A DNA stretch of 39,812 bases from an uncultured Ruminococcus sp. (GTDB lineage Bacteria > Bacillota > Clostridia > Oscillospirales > Acutalibacteraceae). Where the stretch lies: positions 1-39,812 of the forward strand of contig CACYTI010000005.1 of assembly GCA_902777275.1 (NCBI GenBank). Direction: 5' to 3'. The position numbers and the translations under genes are program-made. Below, in pieces: positions 1-7,448 of this stretch (within the stretch, counting starts at the first letter, position 1; each line of letters starts with the position of its first letter). The notes below the pieces were generated by a model, which did not search any database, was not told the origin of the DNA, and saw nothing but the letters and a program-made list of their open reading frames with translations.

Positions 1-1956
1 TCTTGCGAGGCGTGACATCCGGCGCGAAATCAAAAAAATTATTATTCTATGATTTCTACTCACACGCCTCTTGCGAGGCGTGACAAGGAAAGGCGGTAAG
101 AAAATGAGCGTGATGATAATTTCTACTCACACGCCTCTTGCGAGGCGTGACATTTCGGACAGGGACATTTTCGATTTTTTGTCCCATTTCTACTCACACG
201 CCTCTTGCGAGGCGTGACGACGAGATCAATTACGAGGGCGGTGAGATTCTTTCATTTCTACTCACACGCCTCTTGCGAGGCGTGACCCGGGCGCGAGTCC
301 GGTACACCCGCAAAATAGCATTTCTACTCACACGCCTCTTGCGAGGCGTGACAAAGGACGCGGACGCTCTTGTCGATAAGCTCAACATTTCTACTCACAC
401 GCCTCTTGCGAGGCGTGACGATTTGACATACGAAACCGAGATGACCACGGCAATTTCTACTCACACGCCTCTTGCGAGGCGTGACCAAGTGAATAGTCTC
501 CGTTGTCTCGAATATGGCAATTTCTACTCACACGCCTCTTGCGAGGCGTGACATCGATAACGCGGATTTTCGTCCGCTCACCGACATTTCTACTCACACG
601 CCTCTTGCGAGGCGTGACCAAATTATGATGAATTTGCTCTTTCCGTTAAAAATTTCTACTCACACGCCTCTTGCGAGGCGTGACTTCTCAGCCTCGGGCG
701 GCTTCACGCAGGAGATCATTTCTACTCACACGCCTCTTGCGAGGCGTGACCTGTGCAGTCTGCCGTCAGCTCTATTCTCACGCCGATTTCTACTCACACG
801 CCTCTTGCGAGGCGTGACCTAATCATATCACGGATAGGGAGTACCACATTACATTTCTACTCACACGCCTCTTGCGAGGCGTGACATTTAAGAGAATAAG
901 TGAGAATAAGCGAGTATTTGGATTTCTACTCACACGCCTCTTGCGAGGCGTGACTCACCGAGGGCGTGTTTATCCTGGATAAAACGTCATTTCTACTCAC
1001 ACGCCTCTTGCGAGGCGTGACTTTAGCCGCCCCGCCTTGACCGTGTACGCCTTTTATTTCTACTCACACGCCTCTTGCGAGGCGTGACACCAAGTCCATA
1101 AAATACACGTTTATGGACTTCATTTCTACTCACACGCCTCTTGCGAGGCGTGACAGTGAATAATCGCGCTAAAAAATGAATAAAATGATTTCTACTCACA
1201 CGCCTCTTGCGAGGCGTGACGTCCGGAGCGGTACTATTAGCAATTCGACCACCCGATTTCTACTCACACGCCTCTTGCGAGGCGTGACGTACTCGTACTC
1301 GTAGCCCGTGTACTGCCGTGTATTTCTACTCACACGCCTCTTGCGAGGCGTGACGAAAATCGAAACGGAGGATAAATTAACATGAAAATTTCTACTCACA
1401 CGCCTCTTGCGAGGCGTGACATTCGTCCAAAATGAAAACCTTATACTCGCTTTCATTTCTACTCACACGCCTCTTGCGAGGCGTGACTATAGCTTGCTAT
1501 ATGGTATTATATTACTGTCAAATTTCTACTCACACGCCTCTTGCGAGGCGTGACGAAACTAAAAATGAAAATATTGTTATCACCGCACGAATTTCTACTC
1601 ACACGCCTCTTGCGAGGCGTGACTCACATACGGCGTTGACCTGCTCTATTACGTTTCATTTCTACTCACACGCCTCTTGCGAGGCGTGACGACGTTCAGC
1701 GCGTCTACGGCGACGAGGTTTCAATTTCTACTCACACGCCTCTTGCGAGGCGTGACGCTATCACGCCCGCCGCATGGAAGGTTATTCCTACATTTCTACT
1801 CACACGCCTCTTGCGAGGCGTGACGGTTATTCCTACGAGCATGACCGCTTCAGCGGTAATTTCTACTCACACGCCTCTTGCGAGGCGTGACAAAACTCGG
1901 CGTTTACTTACACCGAAACGAACATTTCTACTCACACGCCTCTTGCGAGGCGTGAC
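1..1956 (-). CRISPR. Type I-C CRISPR array, 29 full repeats plus a partial one at the window edge
   Basis: A 33-bp repeat recurs every 65-69 bp, with full copies starting at 52, 119, 186, 254, 320 and so on to 1924. The first 16 bases of the window are the end of another copy. By eye all 29 full copies are identical. The 29 complete spacers are 32-36 bp and unrelated except for one overlapping pair. Read on the minus strand, the repeat begins GTCACGCC, forms a perfect 8-bp stem (CACGCCTC with GAGGCGTG) closed by a GCAA tetraloop, and ends in the 11-nt tail TGAGTAGAAAT. That is the size of the 5' handle left by Cas5 cleavage in type I-C systems. Repeat polarity and the adjacent minus-strand cas genes show transcription leftward from a leader at 1957-2103. 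The leader-distal end lies outside the window. Confidence 0.98.
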
Positions 1957-2103
1957 CGCAATATGTTGTGGTTTTGCGCGGTCACACCACTAAAGAGACG
2001 GACATCTATCATTTATTATTTCTTATTAGAATTATAAATGATGTTTTAACGATTATTTTCAGGCGAAGCTCCCTGCGTTTTTGATTTTGCCACAGGTTCG
2101 CCT
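1957..2103 (-). promoter_or_regulatory. CRISPR leader
   Basis: This stretch lies between the cas2 stop and the first repeat and has no ORF of its own. It is AT-rich in the middle. On the minus strand a TATAAT at 2036-2031 could be the -10 of the array promoter, but no good -35 is visible at 17 bp. A dyad (CATTTAT at 2010-2016 with ATAAATG at 2034-2040) spans that box. The leader position next to cas2 and at the 5' side of the repeats fits type I-C loci. The exact array promoter is inferred. Confidence 0.75.
2061..2103 (-). repeat. Inverted repeat just after cas2
   Basis: AGGCGAA at 2061-2067 pairs with TTCGCCT at 2097-2103. An inner CCTG (2072-2075) can pair with CAGG (2093-2096). It begins directly at the cas2 stop, so it could end or process the cas transcript before the leader. 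There is no clear T-run after it on the minus strand, so calling it a terminator would be weak. Confidence 0.45.
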
Positions 2104-2394
2104 TTATAGGATAATCACTCCTTCGGGATTATAGGTTTGTTTGCTGCCTATATGCTCTATTCTCCGTTCCCAGTTGTTTCCCAAATAATAAAATCTCAGG
2201 CTGTCATTTTCTTCATCAATGAGCTTGATAAGCCTGCTTTTCAGTTTCAGAAAAGCAGAGTAATCCAAATCTGCCTCAAAAACCGAATTTTGCACTCTTT
2301 GCGCATGGTTTTGACATTCTTTGGCAACCTTCCTGAGCCGCTTTTTTCCGCCCGGATCAGATGTTTTGACGTCATAGCTGATTAAAACCATCAT
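2104..2394 (-). CDS. cas2: CRISPR-associated endonuclease Cas2
   Basis: Cas2 forms the Cas1-Cas2 integrase that inserts new spacers at the leader end of the array. The 96-aa product starts MMVLISYDV, the classic first beta strand of Cas2 with its conserved aspartate. It continues with KRLRKVAKECQ and the RVQNSVFEADL segment of type I-C Cas2 proteins. I chose the ATG at 2394 (2391 is equally possible) because an AGGTGAT ribosome site lies four bases upstream; a GTG at 2403 is possible but less likely. The gene follows cas1 after a 9-bp gap and is the last protein gene before the leader and array. Confidence 0.95.
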   Translation of the reverse strand: MMVLISYDVKTSDPGGKKRLRKVAKECQNHAQRVQNSVFEADLDYSAFLKLKSRLIKLIDEENDSLRFYYLGNNWERRIEHIGSKQTYNPEGVIIL

Positions 2395-2403
2395 TTCTAT
2401 CAC

Positions 2404-3426
2404 CTACTTCAAAAGGAAACACGGATATTCCGCCAAATCGCCGCGAACATATTTCGCCAGTAAATTGCTTTGAACATACGGAATAAGTCCAAATGGGATT
2501 TTTTGCTTCAAATAGGGGTGCAGATAGTCGGTCCGCTTTTTTTCCTGCCAATGAGTAAGAAGCTTTTTTCTGCCTTGGTCATTCAACCAAACAGCCCCCG
2601 AAACCTGTTTATCAAAGTCTTTTTCCGAGATGATCCGCAGATTTATCAATGTCAGTACAAAACGGTCCGCCAGACAACGGGCTTCCTCAACCAAATCACA
2701 GGCAAGCGAGCTTCTTCCGCTGCGCAGGGCATGGCAATAACCGATATAGCTGTCTAATCCGACGGTTTCAAGCGCCGAAGCAAACTCGTTTGTATAAAGC
2801 GTGTAAACAAATGACAGAAGCGCGTTGATCTCATCAAGCGGAGGGCGTTTGCTTCGGTAAGAAAAACGAAGCTTTGTTTTTTTGTTGGTGATCAGCTTAT
2901 CAAATACAGAAAAGTAAGCCTGCGCACAATTACCCTCTATTCCGACTACCTGATCGATCGAATAGGCTGTCAACAGTTTTTTCGCGCCGTCAGACAACAC
3001 TGAGATAGCGTTACGTATTTCTTCATCATCACGCAGCTTCGGCACATCATGCAGAGTCCGTTTGATCGTCTGTACCGAATTGCAAAACTTGGCTGACATC
3101 GTATTTTGCGCCAAGCGCAGACTGTTTTGACGGAAAACATCTATCTGCGCCACTCTGAGAAAAACATTCCCCTTTGTTTCTCCGCAGACCCTTGCGAGGA
3201 ATTTACCGTGCGGTGAATGAAAATTGATGGGGATACACTTGCTGACGCACTTTCCCATAAGCGCGGGCGAGCAGCCGAGATAACTGAAGCAGACAATATT
3301 TTCAACGTTATCAAACGGGATCCTGAATTTCTCATCATTGTCGAGCTTGCATACAATATTTTCACCGTCAAGAGATAAATACGCATTCTCATTTGTGATA
3401 TACAACGTATTCAATAACTTTCTCAT
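2404..3426 (-). CDS. cas1: CRISPR-associated endonuclease Cas1 (type I-C)
   Basis: Cas1 is the catalytic subunit of the spacer integrase. The 340-aa length is normal for the I-C group. The N-terminal beta domain runs to about residue 90 and the helical catalytic domain follows. Metal-binding candidates are E164 in GIEGNCAQAYF, H232 in GYCHALR and D244/E247 in CDLVEEAR, each in the expected Cas1 motif. The start overlaps the end of cas4 by 4 nt (ATGA), which implies translational coupling. No frame damage is seen, so adaptation should be functional, in line with the uniform array. Confidence 0.97.
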   Translation of the reverse strand: MRKLLNTLYITNENAYLSLDGENIVCKLDNDEKFRIPFDNVENIVCFSYLGCSPALMGKCVSKCIPINFHSPHGKFLARVCGETKGNVFLRVAQIDVFRQNSLRLAQNTMSAKFCNSVQTIKRTLHDVPKLRDDEEIRNAISVLSDGAKKLLTAYSIDQVVGIEGNCAQAYFSVFDKLITNKKTKLRFSYRSKRPPLDEINALLSFVYTLYTNEFASALETVGLDSYIGYCHALRSGRSSLACDLVEEARCLADRFVLTLINLRIISEKDFDKQVSGAVWLNDQGRKKLLTHWQEKKRTDYLHPYLKQKIPFGLIPYVQSNLLAKYVRGDLAEYPCFLLK

Positions 3427-4055
3427 ATTGTTTCCTCTAATATTCCTTCGATCGCTTTACTGAGAGGATCGTGCTTTTTGCGGCTCGGCATACATATATC
3501 CTTCATAGAGCAGCCTCCGCATTTCTGTCCCTTTACAACAGGCGGGATCGTTCCCGTGCGAATGTGCTCCCTGATTTCCCGCAGTATCCCGATCAGCTCC
3601 CTGTCGTATTCATCGTAGTTTTCACGCAAAGGGAGTCTTACGCGTTTCCGGGTATCGGCATAATAGATCGCGCCTATACTGTCACATTGAAAAACATAGT
3701 CAACACAAAGCTTTTGCGCAAACACCTGCATCAGATCCTCATGGCGGTAAAGCTGATTTTTGGGCTGTGTCGGCTTATACTCCACAACGGTATATTGATC
3801 ACCCGCTTTTTCCAAACAATCCGTCACACCGTATATCCCATATTGAGGCAAATCGTTATATACGCTTACGGCAGTATACGAAGCTTTCGCGCTTGATTGG
3901 TAACTGTTGACGGAATGGACCCTTTCATGCATCAGGTTTGATTTGGTAACATAATAGTTTTCCGCCCAGGCGCAGTCGATCTCCAGCAAGCCCCAGCGGT
4001 GAGGGCAGTACAGCCAATGCTGTATGGAACGGATCGTAATGTCCTCAAACCTCAT
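3423..4055 (-). CDS. cas4: CRISPR-associated exonuclease Cas4
   Basis: Cas4 trims prespacers and helps select those with a correct PAM before Cas1-Cas2 integration. The 210-aa protein shows the RecB-like nuclease core: H43 in LMHERVH, D79 in GVTDCLE, and E92/K94 in VVEYKP. Four cysteines typical of the Fe-S cluster are present: C17 in LYCPHRW, and C179, C182 and C188 in KCGGCSMKDIC. It overlaps cas7 and cas1 by 4 nt each. Type I-C loci commonly carry a stand-alone Cas4 at exactly this place. Confidence 0.96.
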   Translation of the reverse strand: MRFEDITIRSIQHWLYCPHRWGLLEIDCAWAENYYVTKSNLMHERVHSVNSYQSSAKASYTAVSVYNDLPQYGIYGVTDCLEKAGDQYTVVEYKPTQPKNQLYRHEDLMQVFAQKLCVDYVFQCDSIGAIYYADTRKRVRLPLRENYDEYDRELIGILREIREHIRTGTIPPVVKGQKCGGCSMKDICMPSRKKHDPLSKAIEGILEETI

Positions 4056-4903
4056 ATTTTTTCAATCAGCTCAACGCCTTCGGGCAAATCGGCGTCAACG
4101 GTCACGCTGTAATCGCCGAAGCTTCTCGGAGGCGCCGCTTTTTCCTCCACCTTGACCTTGTCAAACAAAACGTGCGACGGGCAATTGCCGAGTACATTAT
4201 CGTGCCTGAACACAAACAGCCTTCTCATGCACATTTTGCCTCTTGCGGCGCTGTGGTCTTCCTCAAACATATTGACTATCGCCGTCCAAAGCAGCTCAAG
4301 GTCGTCGTCGGACAAACCGGTCACCTTATTCGCTAACGCGGCGGAAACATATCCCTCCGCACGGTAGAGAGCGTAAGGAATTATGCTCTTTTTGCCCATT
4401 TCGGTGGAGCCTGTTTCCATGCGGTCTCCCGTTGTGCGCGCCTGACGGGTGATGGTTATGTCCTGAATATTGATCGGAGAAATACTCCTTGCAAAGTTGA
4501 TCTGCACGGGACCTCTGACGATACCGCAGGGATTGTCGCCTGTTGACATTACAGCGCCGAACGCCCTGACGTCAAAGTAATTCCTGCACATATAATCACG
4601 CGCTTTTGCTACGTCATCGGCTTTTTTGCCCTTCTGACCCTTTTTCAGGTTTTCGGCATCATACGCCTCCTCAAATTTTGTGTTGAGCGCCTTATCCGCC
4701 TTGATCAATATTCCGAAGCCCTTCTCGCCGCCCTTTACAAGCTCCACATAATTGCGGATCTTGCGCTTCAGGCAAACATCGGTGATAAAGCCGAAGCCGC
4801 TTTCGGCGTCGATCCTCGGTGTGTTTCCCGCGTCGGGATCGCCGTTTGGATTGCCGTTCTCCACATCAAAAAGCATAATAAAATCATATCTGTTGTTAAT
4901 CAT
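4052..4903 (-). CDS. cas7c: Cascade backbone protein Cas7 (Csd2)
   Basis: Cas7 forms the helical backbone that binds the crRNA spacer in the type I-C Cascade complex. The 283-aa protein has the family hallmarks: LFDVENGNPNGDPDAGN near residue 11, DVRAFGAVMS near 111, RGPVQINFARS near 129, and TGSTEMGKKSI near 163. The length is usual for Csd2. It overlaps cas8c upstream and cas4 downstream by 4 nt, so the effector and adaptation genes share one message. Confidence 0.97.
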   Translation of the reverse strand: MINNRYDFIMLFDVENGNPNGDPDAGNTPRIDAESGFGFITDVCLKRKIRNYVELVKGGEKGFGILIKADKALNTKFEEAYDAENLKKGQKGKKADDVAKARDYMCRNYFDVRAFGAVMSTGDNPCGIVRGPVQINFARSISPINIQDITITRQARTTGDRMETGSTEMGKKSIIPYALYRAEGYVSAALANKVTGLSDDDLELLWTAIVNMFEEDHSAARGKMCMRRLFVFRHDNVLGNCPSHVLFDKVKVEEKAAPPRSFGDYSVTVDADLPEGVELIEKI

Positions 4904-6717
4904 AATGACTGCCCCTCCTTATTGTCATTTGTCTGTTTTTGATAAAATGCCTGATCCTGCTGATAGTATCCTATCATAAATCTTCCCTGATCCTTCAGCA
5001 TGAGCGTGTCCGGGAATTCGCCGTTGAGCTTACCGATGATCTCTTCTATCAGCTTGCTGTAAAATACGGCGCTTTTCTCGCTGAGTTTTTTCATATGGTT
5101 CTGCGAAAGCGTTATAAGCTTTGGAAAAACCAAAGCGGGTTTGGACGCTGCCGATGAAAAATAGGCGTCCTTGATTGTCCGGTTGAGCGCCGCGGAAGAA
5201 GCCGACTGCTGAATATGCTCCAGCACAGCGAATAACCGCCCGCAAAGATATGCCTGATTTGTGTTTTGTTTGTCGAGAGCCAATTGTAATTCCTCCTTTT
5301 GTCCCGAAGCTCTTGATTGTCTGTTGATACACGCCTTGACAACGCCTGCGCGTACCGCGTTGATCGCCCTGTCGGTTTTTATTCTCGTCACCATTCCCGA
5401 CAGCAAATACGCGGGATAAGGCGTTCCGTATATTATGGCTTTGAATATCGCCGACATCAGGGACGCGTCTATATTCTCTGAATCACTTTTTGGTGATTTC
5501 AATTCATTTTTCAGCCTCCACAACGGCACCGGGCGGTAATCGCTTCCGATCTGCAAATCGCTTTGGTGCTGCGCGACGGCGTTCAGCATAGCTCCGATCC
5601 TTCTGCGGTAAATAAACTTGAGCGATAAACGGGATGAATTCGGTTTTATGCCGAAGATGTAAAAATCTACGTTTTCATCAATATCCTCCAATTCCGAAAA
5701 AGAGTCGAGGGAAGCCTGTCCGTCCCTTATCTTTTTTATCATGCCTTCAAGCAGGATCTCGGTTTGCTCCTTATCAAGCCTGTCGCTGCCGCCGAACAGG
5801 AAATAATTCAAAAAGTCGGCACACACCTCGTTTTTATCGCCGCCGCTCGCCCAGAACACCACCGTGATATCGTCAACAAGCTGCTTGTGGGCTCTGTCGG
5901 AAAGCAGATGATTAAGCGCGTAGGTGTATTTTTTCATTACCGCTTCCGAGATGTTGCTGTTGTACGACTGCTCGTTGCCGTATGACCAGCCCGCAGAGGT
6001 TTTGAAGCCTACCAGCACGGTTCCCGCCGACTGTCCTCCGGCAACGCCTTTGATTTTATTGTGGATCCTGGCTATCGGCTGAGCCTCGCCTGTAACAGCG
6101 CACTGCGAGATGCAGTCCTCCGCCTTGCCCGATTCCTTGAAGAAACGCTCCCATCTTTCCTTCACCGCCTTGTCCTCATGAAGCAAAATCTCCGGATGAC
6201 CGCTCAGGCAAAAGGCAAAGTATGAGTTTTTATACGCTTTTCCGAGACTTGAAAGCAACGGATTTTCCGTTTCATTTTCGGGTATCCATTTTTCTAAAAA
6301 TGCGCGGAACGCTTTAACTATCGGAGAATCAATACCTTCCGTTCTCCTAAGAGATTCTTCCTTAAATAACGCGTGGGATTTTCTCGCCTTACCGGTTCGG
6401 TCATCGGCGGAAAAGCCGTTGTCGCCGAAATTCAGCCCGAAAATATACAGCGGACGGTGTTCGACCATATTGAAATCTATTCCCGGCTTTTCGCTCCTCA
6501 GCGGAAGAACGATCGTTCTCGGAACAAACCGCTCCTTCACCTTTCCGCTTTTTGTAACGGTTTTCTCGGTCAGCTGCCAATTGATAAGGTTTTCGATAGT
6601 TCCGTCGGGATCGAGCGCGACCATGTAATGAACCGCCTGCATAGAATAGCCGTCGGGAACGACCTTGCCGTCGCGCACCAAATCATCATAATAATCGCAC
6701 AGCGCGGAAATCAACAT
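4900..6717 (-). CDS. cas8c: Cascade large subunit Cas8c (Csd1)
   Basis: Cas8c is the large subunit that recognises the PAM in target DNA. An internal start in the same gene also makes the small subunit in characterised I-C systems; that is family knowledge, not seen here. The ATG at 6717 gives 605 aa, the usual Csd1 length, starting MLISALCDYYDDLV. Upstream in-frame codons would read into cas5 and are rejected. Supporting segments are HRPLYIFGLNFG, SNISEAVMKKYTYALNHLL and FWASGG in mid-protein. It overlaps cas5 by 7 nt and cas7 by 4 nt. An in-frame ATG or GTG late in the gene could serve the small subunit, but I could not place it with confidence. Confidence 0.95.
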   Translation of the reverse strand: MLISALCDYYDDLVRDGKVVPDGYSMQAVHYMVALDPDGTIENLINWQLTEKTVTKSGKVKERFVPRTIVLPLRSEKPGIDFNMVEHRPLYIFGLNFGDNGFSADDRTGKARKSHALFKEESLRRTEGIDSPIVKAFRAFLEKWIPENETENPLLSSLGKAYKNSYFAFCLSGHPEILLHEDKAVKERWERFFKESGKAEDCISQCAVTGEAQPIARIHNKIKGVAGGQSAGTVLVGFKTSAGWSYGNEQSYNSNISEAVMKKYTYALNHLLSDRAHKQLVDDITVVFWASGGDKNEVCADFLNYFLFGGSDRLDKEQTEILLEGMIKKIRDGQASLDSFSELEDIDENVDFYIFGIKPNSSRLSLKFIYRRRIGAMLNAVAQHQSDLQIGSDYRPVPLWRLKNELKSPKSDSENIDASLMSAIFKAIIYGTPYPAYLLSGMVTRIKTDRAINAVRAGVVKACINRQSRASGQKEELQLALDKQNTNQAYLCGRLFAVLEHIQQSASSAALNRTIKDAYFSSAASKPALVFPKLITLSQNHMKKLSEKSAVFYSKLIEEIIGKLNGEFPDTLMLKDQGRFMIGYYQQDQAFYQKQTNDNKEGQSL

Positions 6718-7436
6718 TTTATCCCCTCCCGGTACCGATTGACGTCGATCACGCCGTTTATCATGTGAGGTCTGTAATACTCGGTCATCGCTCTGTCGGA
6801 AAATATCGGGTTCTCCCAATCGCCGTTAAGCGGAAGCCCCTTGTCCTCAAAATTGACCCGGTAGCTCATAAACCCAAGGTCAACATCGCCCATGGAAAGA
6901 ATTTCGGAATGGATCTGACTTAAGTCAAAGCTGTCCGTCAGCTCAAGCTTTTTGACCGGAAACTCCGCGCAGCCGAGGCACGGCGTGCGGAAGCACTGTC
7001 CCTTTTCAAGACGCCGCTTGATGATGTTGAAGTGCTTTTTTTCATCCTCATCATCGCGTTCGCTTTTGATGCCTGTCATTTCAAAGTGGAACTCTATTCC
7101 GTAGCGGACATTTTTCAAGAGCATTGACGCGCGCTGCGTGCGCTCCTCCGAGGTAAAAATACACGGGTCACCGCCGCTGCCCTTCATCTGACTTTTCACC
7201 TTTGCATAAGAAATCTTGTCCTTGACCTCATTTCGCCGTACATTGATGAAATCGATCGGATTGAATATGATGATCTTATCGATCACATAGCGTATCGCGG
7301 GCTTCCAGTATATGCTCTTCAACATACCCTCCAAAGCGCCCGGAGACGGAACGTCATAACTTACGCGTTCCAATTTCATTTCGGGGCGGGTAAAGAGCGC
7401 GTAGTCGCCCTCAACGATAATTTTAAAGCCTCTCAT
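6711..7436 (-). CDS. cas5c: Cas5c (Cas5d) pre-crRNA endoribonuclease
   Basis: In type I-C, which lacks Cas6, Cas5c cuts the repeat RNA at the base of its hairpin and stays on the 5' handle. The 241-aa protein has the Cas5 fold entry VEGDYALFTRPEMKLERVSY and SPGALEGMLKSIYW. Y43 in this stretch and K134-H135 in KKHFNIIKRRLEKGQCF sit where the catalytic Tyr, Lys and His of characterised Cas5c enzymes lie. GQCFRTPCLGCAEFP is also diagnostic. The 11-nt repeat tail in the array is the predicted handle. The gene follows cas3 after 12 bp. Confidence 0.96.
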   Translation of the reverse strand: MRGFKIIVEGDYALFTRPEMKLERVSYDVPSPGALEGMLKSIYWKPAIRYVIDKIIIFNPIDFINVRRNEVKDKISYAKVKSQMKGSGGDPCIFTSEERTQRASMLLKNVRYGIEFHFEMTGIKSERDDEDEKKHFNIIKRRLEKGQCFRTPCLGCAEFPVKKLELTDSFDLSQIHSEILSMGDVDLGFMSYRVNFEDKGLPLNGDWENPIFSDRAMTEYYRPHMINGVIDVNRYREGIKC

Positions 7437-7448
7437 TTTAACCTCCTG

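Noticed and set aside
1-1956. Array transcribed on the plus strand
   Set aside because: The repeat has the I-C polarity (GTC start, AGAAAT end) on the minus strand, and the leader and cas2 lie on the right.
1957-1990. A thirtieth spacer on the leader side
   Set aside because: The sequence after the last repeat is of spacer size but is not followed by any repeat, even a degenerate one. It is better read as the leader.
138-1993. ORFs inside the array encoding repeated STHTPLARRD-, LLTRLLRGVT- or TPRKRRVSRN-type peptides
   Set aside because: They are translations of the CRISPR repeat in different frames, with no ribosome sites. Such peptides are a known kind of false gene.
4939-6768. Several 70-130 aa plus-strand ORFs opposite cas8c
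   Set aside because: No ribosome sites or domains; the cas8c frame is continuous over the whole stretch.
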